Positions 9,400-18,598 of a DNA stretch of 64,000 nt are shown piece after piece. Position 1 is the first letter of the stretch, and each line of letters begins with the position of its first letter. Source of the DNA: JADJLQ01 sp044227925. GTDB taxonomy: Bacteria; Bacteroidota; Bacteroidia; Chitinophagales; Saprospiraceae. The stretch lies in NCBI GenBank assembly GCA_044227925.1, contig JBGAVW010000001.1:62001-126000 (forward strand), read 5' to 3'. The position numbers were made by a program, and so were the translations under genes. The notes under the pieces were generated by a model. That model was not told the DNA's origin. It searched no databases and saw only the letters and a list, made by a program, of their open reading frames with translations.

Positions 9400-9834
9400 A
9401 TGTTTAGAAAATCCTTGTTTGTTTTGATTACTATGCAATTTATTACCGCTTTTTTTCATTCGCTTAGTTTTATTAATAAGCCGGTTGGCCGGAATGAAAC
9501 AGAAAAACAGCTTATAGATCTTTTCGTGAATTATAAACAAGATTTGGGAATGGGCATACACCGATCTACCTATGATTTGTTTACAGGACTGAGTCTGTGT
9601 TTTACCTTGATTTGCATTCTGGGTGGCTTGATCAATCTGTTTTTTTTACGTAAGGGGTTGCCTCAGGAGTTTTGGCCAGGATTATTGCAAATCGAAATAA
9701 TCGTATTTGGGGCAGTATTCCTCTCCATGCTGGTATTTACTTTTCTGCCCCCCATTGTTTGTACAGCACTTATTTTTTTTACTTCCATTTTTGCCTATTA
9801 TTATTCAACCAAATTTACACTTGACGCCAGATAA
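9400..9834 (+). CDS. Four-TM membrane protein of unknown function
   Basis: 144 residues with hydrophobic helices near 5-25, 62-82, 93-113 and 118-138. The 30-residue segment after the first helix is polar. The arrangement resembles small four-helix integral membrane proteins of the LIC_13387 type, but no catalytic motif is visible. A TAACTTTG -7-like element lies at 9364-9371, 28 bp before the ATG. The M1 aminopeptidase gene follows after 33 bp in the same direction. Confidence 0.7.
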   Translation: MFRKSLFVLITMQFITAFFHSLSFINKPVGRNETEKQLIDLFVNYKQDLGMGIHRSTYDLFTGLSLCFTLICILGGLINLFFLRKGLPQEFWPGLLQIEIIVFGAVFLSMLVFTFLPPIVCTALIFFTSIFAYYYSTKFTLDAR

Positions 9835-9867
9835 ATACCTGCTCCTTAAATCTATTCTTTAATACTA

Positions 9868-12507
9868 ATGAAATATTTAATTATAATCATAGTCCTTAGC
9901 ACTTTAATTATTCAATGTGCCGGCAATAAATCAGCCCTTAAAACAGTGATAAAACCATTAGAGCCGGATACCCTGGCATCTGATGAAACTGAAATCAGAG
10001 ATCTGGATACCCTCGTAGTCACTCCGGATGGATATGATGCGGAAGAATCTGAAGATAATACAGTAAATTTAAGTACTTATAGGCCCTCCTATCACAGGAC
10101 TTGGGATCTGTTACATACCTCATTGAAATTGAGGTTCGATTGGCAACAAGAACATGTGCTGGGTATAGCCGATTTAAAATTAGTGCCCTTATTTTATGCT
10201 ATAGATAGCCTGGTACTGGATGCTAAATCGTTTGACATTAACTCCATTACTGCATTTAACAGGCCATTAAATTATATATATGACGGAAACCTGATCACTA
10301 TCCATCTGGGGAAAAAATATACCAGAAAAGACACCTTGTCCCTGCATATAGATTATACGGCCAAACCAAGTGCGAATACGACAAGTGGCAGTGCTGCTAT
10401 TACAGATGATAATGGATTGTACTTTATAGATCCGCGAAATACGGACTCATCGATTCCAATTCAACTCTGGTCTCAGGGTGAGACAGAAAATAATAGTCGC
10501 TGGTTTCCGACAGTAGACAAACCAAATGAAAGAATGACACATGATATTACACTCACCGTCCCGGATTCTATGCTTACCCTGTCCAATGGACTGATGACTT
10601 CATCTGTTAAAAATAGTGACGGCTCCCGTACAGATACCTGGGTGATGGATCAACCACACGCCCCTTACCTGGTAATGATTGCAGCAGGAGTTTTTGCCAA
10701 AGTATCTGAAACTTGGAAGGGGATAAATGTAGATTATTATGTAGAACCCTACTACGCACCATATGCAAAAGAAATATTCAATCACACTCCGGAGATGCTT
10801 AGTTTTTTTAGTGATAAGTTGGGCATAAAATATCCCTGGAAAAAATTTGCCCAAATCATAGTAAAAAAATATGTAAGTGGTGCTATGGAAAACACTACGG
10901 CAGTAGTATTTGGAGATTTTATACAAAAGACACATCGTGAGCTCATCGATGACAAAAACGACTACATCATTGCACATGAGATGATGCACCACTGGTTTGG
11001 TGACTATGTGACCTCTGAGTCATGGGCAAACCTTACATTAAACGAAGGTTTTGCTAATTATAGTGAATACTTGTGGTTTGAACATAAATATGGCAAATAC
11101 GAGGCAGACAGGCACCGGGAGGATGAGTTGATGGGTTACCTTTCTTCGGTGTCTTTTGGAAAAGCACATAATTTAATAGATTTTCATTACACTGATAAGG
11201 AGTCTATGTTTGATGCACATAGCTACAATAAAGGTGGGCTCACACTGCACATGCTGCGGTATTATGTAGGTGACGAAGCCTTTTATACTGCATTAAATCT
11301 ATATCTCACCAGGCATGCGTACAAATCAGTTGAAGTACATGATCTCCGACTGGCTTTCGAGGAAGTGACCGGCGAAGACCTGAATTGGTTTTTTAATCAA
11401 TGGTTTCTGGATGATGGTCATCCGACCCTTTCCTATTCCACTGATTTTGATGAATCATCCAAGTCCATAAAAGTTTCCCTCAATCAAACCCAGAAAAAGA
11501 TATATCCAGCCGTATTTGTGTTGCCTATAGATGTGGATTTTCATCTGCAAAATGGCACTATAGAAAGAAAAAGAATATGGATGAACGAGCGAAGCCAGGA
11601 TTTTAGCTTTTCCATGAATTCAAAGCCTCTGTTAACAGTAGTGGACCCTAATCGAATATTGCTCGTAGAGTGGGATGAGCCTGCTCTCACCACGGAAGAG
11701 TATCAAAAAATGTGGAAAAGCTGTAACTCCCTTCAATTAAAATTGAATGCCCTGGGCGCCCTTACTGAAGACAAAGAATATGCAAGCACCTGGCGAGAAG
11801 CAATAAAAGATTCATATTGGTATATTCGATTGCGTGCGCTTGATTATATCCCTTCTTTAAAAGATTCGGATAAGGAAATTCTAATCGCGATGGCTTCCAA
11901 AGATCCCCATTCGCAAGTTCGCGCTGCCGCTATACGAATACTAAGTGATAAAAAAATAAATACCCAGGAAACTTTTTATGAAAATATTATTGCACAAGAC
12001 AGTGCATACGTAAGCATTTCTGAGGCGTTAAAAGCACTTACTAATCTGAATCCGGCCAAAGCGAGTGCTCTGGCAAAAAATATGCAACAAGAAAAAAATA
12101 ATGTACTGCAGGAAGGAATTGCTGAAGCAATAGCAAGTACAGATGATCCAGCCAATATAGATTATTTCGAAAAAAAATTAAGTGAAGACCCCTCTTCTGC
12201 TCCAATGATCATGGATAAATATCTTGATATTTTATTATCCCAAAACATTACTACCATGTTTGACAAATCTGCTTTCCTGTTTAAGCAGGCCATCAGGAAG
12301 GATATGGATAAAAATGCGAAGTATTATTTTGTCAAAGGTATATTTGAAATAAAAGATGAAATACTGGGTGCCGCTTTGAATGTAGAGGATTCAGCCAAGC
12401 GAATCGAATTGGAATCAAAAGTCAAAATGTTGAAAGCTTGGATACAGGAGATCAAAGAAAAAGAGACTGACCCGCAGGTAAAAGGAATGCTTGGGCAGTT
12501 TAATTGA
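9868..12507 (+). CDS. M1 family zinc aminopeptidase, lipoprotein
   Basis: 879 residues with a lipoprotein signal (LSTLIIQC, Cys at about 17). It contains the M1 substrate-binding motif GAMEN (338-342), the zinc site HEMMH (H370, E371, H374) and the third ligand E393 in NEGFANY, all intact. The beta-saddle domain precedes these, and the C-terminal third from about 600 has helical HEAT-like character. It removes N-terminal residues from peptides. The lipobox and lack of a sorting domain place it anchored to a membrane facing the periplasm or the surface, so a role in peptide nutrition is likely. Confidence 0.93.
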   Translation: MKYLIIIIVLSTLIIQCAGNKSALKTVIKPLEPDTLASDETEIRDLDTLVVTPDGYDAEESEDNTVNLSTYRPSYHRTWDLLHTSLKLRFDWQQEHVLGIADLKLVPLFYAIDSLVLDAKSFDINSITAFNRPLNYIYDGNLITIHLGKKYTRKDTLSLHIDYTAKPSANTTSGSAAITDDNGLYFIDPRNTDSSIPIQLWSQGETENNSRWFPTVDKPNERMTHDITLTVPDSMLTLSNGLMTSSVKNSDGSRTDTWVMDQPHAPYLVMIAAGVFAKVSETWKGINVDYYVEPYYAPYAKEIFNHTPEMLSFFSDKLGIKYPWKKFAQIIVKKYVSGAMENTTAVVFGDFIQKTHRELIDDKNDYIIAHEMMHHWFGDYVTSESWANLTLNEGFANYSEYLWFEHKYGKYEADRHREDELMGYLSSVSFGKAHNLIDFHYTDKESMFDAHSYNKGGLTLHMLRYYVGDEAFYTALNLYLTRHAYKSVEVHDLRLAFEEVTGEDLNWFFNQWFLDDGHPTLSYSTDFDESSKSIKVSLNQTQKKIYPAVFVLPIDVDFHLQNGTIERKRIWMNERSQDFSFSMNSKPLLTVVDPNRILLVEWDEPALTTEEYQKMWKSCNSLQLKLNALGALTEDKEYASTWREAIKDSYWYIRLRALDYIPSLKDSDKEILIAMASKDPHSQVRAAAIRILSDKKINTQETFYENIIAQDSAYVSISEALKALTNLNPAKASALAKNMQQEKNNVLQEGIAEAIASTDDPANIDYFEKKLSEDPSSAPMIMDKYLDILLSQNITTMFDKSAFLFKQAIRKDMDKNAKYYFVKGIFEIKDEILGAALNVEDSAKRIELESKVKMLKAWIQEIKEKETDPQVKGMLGQFN

Positions 12508-12601
12508 CAGGCTAGCCTAAAAGATATTTTTTTGTTATTTAAATATTAATACTTAGTACAACACAAACTTTTGGTCAACCTATTCATGTTTAAATCTCGG
12601 G

Positions 12602-13219
12602 ATGTTAAAAATTAAAATAATAGTATCGATTTTAGTACTCTCTTGTACCCTTTTCAGTCAAAATGGCACTTCAGACCGAGAAGAAAAAAGAGTAATTCAA
12701 GGTCAGGTAGTGAAATTATTAATTAACGGTGAAGACACCTTATTCATAGCTGATCTTCAGGATGTCCATATTTCATCACCACGCACATTTATTAATTATG
12801 ATGAATACCGACTATACATGCGCTACAAAAGGTATGCAGCCGATGTATATCCCTATGCAAAAGAAGCAATCGAAGTCTATAGGAAAATCAGGGAAAACAC
12901 GGAAGAGTTGAAAAGAGGAAAAAAAAGAAAATATGTAAAGGAACTGAACAAAGAAATGGAATATACTCAAAACTATAAAGAGACTTTTAAAAATATGACT
13001 CGTACACAAGGCAAAGTCTTGATTAAGATGATAGAAAGAGAGTTGGATGTTCCGTTTTACGATCTAATCAAAGATGTAAAAGGAGGTTTTACAGCTACGT
13101 ATTGGAATTCTCTTAGCAAGTTTTATGGGTACCATCTAAAGGATAAATATGTGAAAGGCCAGGACCCTATTTTAGATGCCGTTTTGCAGGATTTTAACAT
13201 CACTGCCAGATTGAAATAG
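12602..13219 (+). CDS. DUF4294 family secreted protein
   Basis: 205 residues with a signal peptide (MLKIKIIVSILVLSCTLFSQ). The body has the YRLYMRYKRYAADVYPYAKE block, a charged Lys/Glu-rich helix (about 95-135) and GKVLIKMIERELDVPFYDLI, which I recognise as the DUF4294 family found across Bacteroidota. Function is unknown. The lysine-rich helix and export signal suggest an envelope role. A 99-residue protein starts 17 bp downstream, probably in the same transcript. Confidence 0.82.
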   Translation: MLKIKIIVSILVLSCTLFSQNGTSDREEKRVIQGQVVKLLINGEDTLFIADLQDVHISSPRTFINYDEYRLYMRYKRYAADVYPYAKEAIEVYRKIRENTEELKRGKKRKYVKELNKEMEYTQNYKETFKNMTRTQGKVLIKMIERELDVPFYDLIKDVKGGFTATYWNSLSKFYGYHLKDKYVKGQDPILDAVLQDFNITARLK

Positions 13220-13236
13220 TTACCTTCTTTTATAAT

Positions 13237-13536
13237 ATGGAAGACTCATCTGAATTTATTCCGGAATTATCGATCCAGGATTCATTTATAGACAGAGATA
13301 CACTTGTGGCAGCCATGCAGGTGAGGGTCCTCGATCTTCTGCAACATCAGCCGGATTTACTTTTCAGTTATTTATATAGATTGGATGTACTGGAACATAA
13401 AATACAGGCTGCGCTGGCCACGGGAGAAAATGTAAGCAAAGCTTTAGCAGAACTGATCATCGACAGACAGGTCGAAAGGATTAGGACTAAAAGACAATAT
13501 ACAAACCCAGATAATAAATGGAACTGGGATAGTTAA
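13237..13536 (+). CDS. Conserved hypothetical protein, 99 aa
   Basis: A small soluble acidic protein without signal peptide or TM segment. The centre (VRVLDLLQHQPDLLFSYLYR) is strongly helical and the C-terminus is charged and Trp-rich (NKWNWDS). It lies 17 bp after the DUF4294 gene, so co-transcription is likely. I do not recognise the family. Coding potential is supported by a clean ATG, tight spacing and normal codon use. Confidence 0.7.
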   Translation: MEDSSEFIPELSIQDSFIDRDTLVAAMQVRVLDLLQHQPDLLFSYLYRLDVLEHKIQAALATGENVSKALAELIIDRQVERIRTKRQYTNPDNKWNWDS

Positions 13537-13613
13537 GTTTTACCTCAGCTGTTTTATTCATTAAACTTTCTCGAAGTTTTTTTTTACTTTTAATCATATA
13601 AAATATATTTGAT

Positions 13614-14303
13614 ATGACTAAGCCCATATTCCTTTTATTTAGTTTAATGATATTATGCTTCTCATGTAAAACGGCCTATGTACCCAATACAGTAAATGTG
13701 CCATTATTTGATGATGCAGGTCAAATTCGATTGTCTGGTGATCTGGCAGGCAATGTACAATTTGCAGCCAGTCTCGGGAATAGTTTTGCCATTATGGCCA
13801 ATGGCATGTTTAAAAAGGAGGGTGAAGAAACAGATTTGGTATATGGGAAAGGCAGTTTTGGTGAAATAGGCATTGGTGGTTTTAGCAGATCCAGGACAAA
13901 TTTGAAATACGAAGCATTTGTAGGTGCTGGTGTTGGCAAAACGTATACAAAAGATAATAGTAAATCGTTTGAGGCGACAGGGGCTCGTTTCTTTTTTCAG
14001 CCCAGCCTCGGATACCACCATAGCATATTTGAATTGGCATTTACACCTCGGTTGGTAGCCGGTAAATTTCAAAAACCAACCACTTCCTATACCACACAGG
14101 AATTGATATCTAATAATTTAGCAGATGTTAACAAGCCTGTCTGGATGTTTTTAGAGCCTGCGGTGACGGCAAGAGTAGGTTACAAATGGCTTAAACTGCA
14201 GCTTCAACTCGGCAGATCTATTAAATTAAATGATCAGGCTTTGTCATATAAAAAAGAATTTACCAGTCTCGGGGTAATCTTTGACCTGGGCAGGCAGTAT
14301 TGA
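13614..14303 (+). CDS. Putative lipoprotein with beta-barrel character
   Basis: 229 residues. The N-terminus MTKPIFLLFSLMILCFSCK is a lipoprotein signal with the lipobox cysteine at about 18. The remainder alternates hydrophobic and polar residues in short strands rich in Gly and aromatic residues (IGIGGFSRSRTNLKYEAFVG, AGVGKTY, FELAFTPRLVAG), which suggests an outer-membrane-associated beta-barrel or beta-sandwich. No named family is recognised. It lies 77 bp after the 99-aa gene and is followed by the 289-bp amtB leader. Confidence 0.7.
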   Translation: MTKPIFLLFSLMILCFSCKTAYVPNTVNVPLFDDAGQIRLSGDLAGNVQFAASLGNSFAIMANGMFKKEGEETDLVYGKGSFGEIGIGGFSRSRTNLKYEAFVGAGVGKTYTKDNSKSFEATGARFFFQPSLGYHHSIFELAFTPRLVAGKFQKPTTSYTTQELISNNLADVNKPVWMFLEPAVTARVGYKWLKLQLQLGRSIKLNDQALSYKKEFTSLGVIFDLGRQY

Positions 14304-14549
14304 CCATGATATAATGGAAATTAAATTAAAAATAAGAAAGTGATCTGATTGCCGGGGTATAGAATCGGACTAATACATTTATTTCAATTCAGGTGCGGTG
14401 ATGTATGCAGATATATATTAAGGGATAGAAACTGAATTTATTTTAATAGGAAACGACCTAAAATAGCTTAAAATTAAAGCTAAAATGGTCTAATAAATTT
14501 TTTTTTCTTCAAAATAGGTTTAATTTTAAAGATATTTCATTCATTTGTG

Positions 14550-14570
14550 CTGTTTTTTTGACAAAAACAG
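14550..14570. promoter_or_regulatory. 8-5-8 inverted repeat in the amtB leader
   Basis: CTGTTTTT and AAAAACAG form a perfect 8-bp inverted repeat around TTGAC, ending 22 bp before the amtB ATG. A second, weaker repeat, TAGCTT-N7-AAGCTA, lies at 14464-14482, followed by a T-rich stretch. The first could be an operator or part of the promoter region; the second may end the upstream transcript. The rest of the 289-bp gap (14304-14592) shows nothing else I recognise. Confidence 0.4.
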
Positions 14571-14592
14571 TTTTTAAAACCTTACGTATATA

Positions 14593-15846
14593 ATGAATGA
14601 TATTCAAAGCTTAGCTGCTGGTCAGGCCGGCATGGCTAATGCAATAGACAGTGTATGGGTAGCAATTTGTGCAGCACTTATTTTTCAGATGGAAGGCGGT
14701 TTTGCCCTTTTAGAGGCAGGTTTCATCAGAGGCAAAAATGCCATGAGTATTATTGCTAAGGTGATAATCGATATTTGTTTCGGAGGTTTAGCATTTTATG
14801 GCATTGGCTTTGGAATCGCTTATGGTGCATCAAACGGTTGGATCGCCTTTGATATGGGTATTCCTTCTTATGATCTTAAATTAAATCTTACCATCTCTAA
14901 TAAATTGTTCTGGTTTATACAATTGGGTTTTGCCGTTGCAGCTATTTCAATTGTTTCCGGGGCTGTAGCAGAGCGAATGAAAATATGGGCTTATACCATT
15001 TTTGTGATTATTTTTTGTGCAGTAATCTATCCTGTTATATGCAATTGGGTTTGGAATCCGGCGGGTTGGTTAGCTATGAAAGGGTTTAATGATTTTGCAG
15101 GCTCAGCAGCAGTCCATTCGGCCGGTGGCTTTGCTGCATTGGCAGCTGCTATGGTACTTGGTCCGAGAAGAGGCAAGTATAATGGAAATGGTACCACAAC
15201 TGCCATACCTGGGCATAATCTGCCGCTCGCTGCAGTAGGTGCATTTATCCTATGGTTTGGATGGTTTGGATTTAATCCGGGCTCTACTCTTGGTGCAGTG
15301 GGTAAATGGGAATTGATAGGCCAGGTAGCAACAAATACGTTTCTGGCATCGGCCGCAGGTGGTATTTCGACTATGATCTATACTTATTTCAGATATGGTC
15401 AGATTGATATTACCATGGTAATCAATGGAGTGCTGGCAGGACTAGTGGCCATTACAGCCGGTTGTAATTTGGTAGGACCTGTTTCAGCAATCATCATAGG
15501 ATTGGTAGCGGGAATATGGGTTGAGATGGCTGTAGTTTGGATAGATAAAAAAAGAATAGACGATCCGGTGGGAGCCATAGCTGTCCATGGATGCAATGGA
15601 TTATTTGGCACTTTGGCTGTGGGGTTATTTGCTCAGGAGAGAGGGTTGCTTATGGGAGGGGGAGCTCAGCTACTCTTTGTTCAATTATTGGGAGTAATTG
15701 TAATTTCCTTATTTTCATTTATCTGTACATTCGGTGTTTTATATTCTTTGAAAAAAACCATTGGAATCCGGGTTACTCGCGAAGAAGAGCTGTCGGGTAT
15801 AGATGCTGGATCGTTTGGGGTAGAATCATACTCTACTTTTGAATAA
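14593..15846 (+). CDS. amtB: Ammonium transporter AmtB
   Basis: 417 residues with eleven predicted TM helices, typical of Amt/MEP/Rh proteins. The pore histidines are present: H175 in DFAGSAAVHSAGG and H332 in VGAIAVHGCNG, with the periplasmic Asp of the first motif also retained. It conducts ammonium or ammonia across the inner membrane. The P-II gene follows after 18 bp, the usual amtB-glnK pairing in which P-II plugs the channel when nitrogen is sufficient. Unlike E. coli AmtB there is no cleaved signal peptide; the N-terminus resembles other Bacteroidota Amt proteins. Confidence 0.96.
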   Translation: MNDIQSLAAGQAGMANAIDSVWVAICAALIFQMEGGFALLEAGFIRGKNAMSIIAKVIIDICFGGLAFYGIGFGIAYGASNGWIAFDMGIPSYDLKLNLTISNKLFWFIQLGFAVAAISIVSGAVAERMKIWAYTIFVIIFCAVIYPVICNWVWNPAGWLAMKGFNDFAGSAAVHSAGGFAALAAAMVLGPRRGKYNGNGTTTAIPGHNLPLAAVGAFILWFGWFGFNPGSTLGAVGKWELIGQVATNTFLASAAGGISTMIYTYFRYGQIDITMVINGVLAGLVAITAGCNLVGPVSAIIIGLVAGIWVEMAVVWIDKKRIDDPVGAIAVHGCNGLFGTLAVGLFAQERGLLMGGGAQLLFVQLLGVIVISLFSFICTFGVLYSLKKTIGIRVTREEELSGIDAGSFGVESYSTFE

Positions 15847-15864
15847 ACTATCAATTAAAATCAA

Positions 15865-16206
15865 ATGAAAAAAATAGAAGCTATCATTCGGCCATCCAAA
15901 TTAAAAGCCGTACAGAAAGCATTAAAGGAAAAGGGTATTCCTTGCCTTACTGTCGTTCCGGTTAAAGGAACAGGCTTGCAGAAAAGTTATGAAGAACATT
16001 ACCGAGGCGTGGAGCAAACTATGATTTTACAAACCAGGGTGATGATTATCTGTATCATCAGTGATGAGAACCTGGAAAAATGCATTGATGTTTTCATGGA
16101 GTATGCTTCAAGCGGAGAAGTAGGTGATGGTAAAATTTTTGTATATGATGTGCTGGATGCCATCCGTATTTCTACTAAAGTCAGAGGGAATGATGCTATA
16201 CGATAA
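15865..16206 (+). CDS. glnK: P-II nitrogen regulatory protein (GlnK-type)
   Basis: 113 residues, the standard P-II length. The T-loop region is VKGTGLQKSYEEHYRGVEQT and the C-terminal signature GEVGDGKIFVYDV is intact, so ATP/2-oxoglutarate binding is expected. The position of the uridylylated tyrosine of enterobacterial GlnB/GlnK (Y51) is glutamine here, while the neighbouring Y46 is kept. Control by GlnD uridylylation at residue 51 is therefore unlikely; sensing would work by effector binding alone or by another modification. It is co-transcribed with amtB. Downstream lies a pair of 23-bp palindromes (16237-16337). Confidence 0.95.
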   Translation: MKKIEAIIRPSKLKAVQKALKEKGIPCLTVVPVKGTGLQKSYEEHYRGVEQTMILQTRVMIICIISDENLEKCIDVFMEYASSGEVGDGKIFVYDVLDAIRISTKVRGNDAIR

Positions 16207-16236
16207 ATGGAGAACAATCAAATAAATTCAATGATA

Positions 16237-16337
16237 ATCGTACATCGTAAATGTACGATAGTGTTCTTACATTGGCTATAATAATTTTTATTTTACTCTT
16301 CATATTTTGTGTCTACCATACATCGTAAATGTACGAT
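16237..16337 (-). repeat. Paired 23-bp palindromes, copy pair 1
   Basis: Two palindromes at 16237-16259 and 16315-16337, 78 bp start to start. On the minus strand both begin ATCGTACATTTACGATGTA. The first is a perfect 9-5-9 inverted repeat; the second matches at 7 of 9 arm positions. They lie between the convergent glnK and kelch genes. The 347-bp gap (16207-16553) also holds a perfect 14-bp palindrome at 16406-16419 (GGATAGTACTATCC) and no open reading frame of note. The same element occurs at 42917-43017 and 43548-43649. Confidence 0.8.
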
Positions 16338-16553
16338 GGTATTGCTATTCTGGAAATGTATAGTGTGAGCATTCTCCCATTTTAGTATAATTAATTTACT
16401 TTCCGGGATAGTACTATCCTGTTATCGAAATCAGTGGGCATCCATATTGGTGGTCTTTAGAAATAGAGCTATGCTTAATTGAACTCTGATGAATAATAAG
16501 GTTTGCTTATAATCCGGGATTTTGGAGGTACTTTTCCACCAAGGAATTAAGTG

Positions 16554-17510
16554 TTACTTTAACTCAAGTACTTCACCGTTGTTCAACTCAGGCCCGCCCC
16601 CTCTATTTCCGGCACCCCCTATTATATAAATTTTATTTTTCAATATTATCGCACCAGTACCATGTCTTCCTTGCTTCAGATTTGGTAGTTTAGTCCAGGT
16701 ATGATTGATTACGTTTAATGATTCTACTTCTGAATGGGCTGGAACCTGGCTATCACTTTCACCTCCGATTACTATTAATTGATCCTGATAGGTTACAGCG
16801 CTTGATCCTGCCCTCAATGTTGGAATGTTTCCCGAATCAGGCAGTGTAGTCCAGGTATTGGATTTAAAGTCATAAACATCTGTAGCTGGCTCTTTGATAT
16901 TGATTACATTATTGGTTTTAGCAGTAGTACGACGACCTGCTGTCACATATAGTTTATCTTTGACCACTTGTACTGAAATATGATCACGGGCGTGAGGAGC
17001 ATCAGCTAGAGTCGTCCATTTATTTTTCTTTGGATCAAATACATCTAACCAGGCAACATGACCGTCCCAATGTCCATCCTGTATACCGCAGACAAGGTAA
17101 ATTTTATTTTTATATAAAGTAACTCCTGCTGATCCACGCAATCTGTTTGAAGGCAGTGCTGGTCCTTTTCGCCAAATGTTTTCTTTAGGATTAAAGATAT
17201 AAATATGATCTACAGGCAACTCGTGCGGATAATTTCCGGTCAATCCGCCAAGCACCCAAATTTCATTTTTATAAGTAATGGCTTGAAAATGATGCAACTC
17301 TATTGGTGGTTTTGCAAGGGCTGTCCATGTTTTAGTGGTCAAATCCAGGACATCTACAGGTCGAATGCCTCTGCTCCCTAGCAAGTATATTTTCCCTTTT
17401 ACTTCTGCCAGCGCTGATTCACCCCGTGCTGTGGTATTGGTAGTTGGGAGATCAGTCCATTGACCGTAAATGCAAAATGGAAATAAGAGGAAATATAAAA
17501 TTTTTACCAT
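16554..17510 (-). CDS. Secreted kelch-repeat protein
   Basis: 318 residues with a signal peptide (MVKILYFLLFPFCIYG). About six kelch motifs follow, each with a hydrophobic strand, often ending in GG, then a conserved Trp (for example IWVLGGLTGN, IYLVCGIQDG, LIVIGGESDS, IYIIGGAGNR and repeated NKWTTL/NTWTTL units). This is a six-bladed beta-propeller of the galactose-oxidase/kelch class. No copper ligands or sorting domain are apparent, so it is more likely a binding protein in the periplasm or outside the cell than an oxidase. It is divergent from the EEP-like gene at 17580. Confidence 0.85.
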   Translation of the reverse strand: MVKILYFLLFPFCIYGQWTDLPTTNTTARGESALAEVKGKIYLLGSRGIRPVDVLDLTTKTWTALAKPPIELHHFQAITYKNEIWVLGGLTGNYPHELPVDHIYIFNPKENIWRKGPALPSNRLRGSAGVTLYKNKIYLVCGIQDGHWDGHVAWLDVFDPKKNKWTTLADAPHARDHISVQVVKDKLYVTAGRRTTAKTNNVINIKEPATDVYDFKSNTWTTLPDSGNIPTLRAGSSAVTYQDQLIVIGGESDSQVPAHSEVESLNVINHTWTKLPNLKQGRHGTGAIILKNKIYIIGGAGNRGGGPELNNGEVLELK

Positions 17511-17579
17511 TGTGCTAAAATAGGGAATTATTTAAGATCAGCCGAAGTGGTACATTCCAAACAGTCCAGATATCGATGA

Positions 17580-18578
17580 ATGATATATTTGATCTATATT
17601 TATTCTTTTAATTTTCAGAATGTGAGGCTAGGAGTCATCAGTAAAATACTGGATAAAAAATGGGTAGAATTTGGAATTATAATTTCCATGATAGTAGTCG
17701 TAAGTACTATTTTTTTTACACCCAATTTTTTACTCATTAAAAAAATCACTGCTCATGCTTTTGAAGCAGTAATCCTTTTTTTGGCATCGGCCATGGCTTT
17801 TTTGATTATAAATAAGCCCCGCATCATGTTTACCTGCATGGCTATGGCAATGATTTTAAGTTTATATCTTAAACAAAAGAGCAATAGTGGGATTCCGGCT
17901 TTTTTATTAGGCAGAAAAAATGATTTTAGTATTTGCCAGGTAACGATCTCGGGTGGGGCAGATACTTACAATGAATTTACGACTAAATTAATCAATAGTG
18001 GAGCTGAAATAATTCAAATTCAGGAAACCACACCCGATTGGATGGAGGTGATAAAGAACTCACTGGCAAAAGAATATCCTCACACAGCTGAGCTTAATCG
18101 TATAGATCCTTTTGGTATGATTATATTCAGTAAATTTCCAATCAAAAAAATTGATACATTGGTCTATAAGGACACGACATCCATGTTTACTTTCCCTGCA
18201 TTAAAGATCAGGATGGATATTCAAGGCAAAGAAGTTCATTTTATTTCCTGCCATTTATTACCAAGATTGAATAATACTGATTTTGAAAAAGTAAATGGTT
18301 TTTTTACCACACTTACTCAATGGCTAAAGAATAATGAGGGTAAGACGGTGTTTGTAAGTGGCGAATTGGGCCTTACTCCATGGGATTATACTTTACAACA
18401 GTTTATCTCTGAGTCCAATTTAAAGCTCAGTCGTCGTGAACCCCATCTTTTTGTACAACCTTTTGAGCATATATTGTATTCTCCTGACCTGGATTGTATT
18501 AAATTAAACGAAGTACTCACCCCTGGCCGAAACCATATAGGGATTCAGGGTGAATATATTTTCAGTAAACTAAATTGA
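17580..18578 (+). CDS. Membrane protein with degenerate endonuclease/exonuclease/phosphatase (EEP) domain
   Basis: Up to 332 residues: two or three TM helices (about 32-100), then an EEP-fold domain (about 115-332). The fold is recognised from GAEIIQIQETTPDW, FISCHLL, VFVSGELGLTPWD, EHILYSPD and RNHIG. Each of the later motifs differs from the catalytic consensus: GDxNxTPW is GELGLTPW, IDH is FEH and SDH is RNH. Loss of the Asp/Asn pair and the general-base Asp suggests little or no hydrolase activity. A TATATTTG element at 17584-17591 lies just inside the longest frame, so translation may begin at the GTG at 17622 instead. Confidence 0.7.
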   Translation: MIYLIYIYSFNFQNVRLGVISKILDKKWVEFGIIISMIVVVSTIFFTPNFLLIKKITAHAFEAVILFLASAMAFLIINKPRIMFTCMAMAMILSLYLKQKSNSGIPAFLLGRKNDFSICQVTISGGADTYNEFTTKLINSGAEIIQIQETTPDWMEVIKNSLAKEYPHTAELNRIDPFGMIIFSKFPIKKIDTLVYKDTTSMFTFPALKIRMDIQGKEVHFISCHLLPRLNNTDFEKVNGFFTTLTQWLKNNEGKTVFVSGELGLTPWDYTLQQFISESNLKLSRREPHLFVQPFEHILYSPDLDCIKLNEVLTPGRNHIGIQGEYIFSKLN

Positions 18579-18598
18579 ATAGGTTATTTTTAATTAAC

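Noticed and set aside
12509..12518. AGGCTAGCCT palindrome after the M1 peptidase gene
   Set aside because: A 5-bp stem with no loop, so it cannot form a working terminator hairpin, although a T-run follows.
16237..16337. Palindromes read as a CRISPR array
   Set aside because: Only two repeats per locus, spacers are 55 bp, and no cas gene is in the window.
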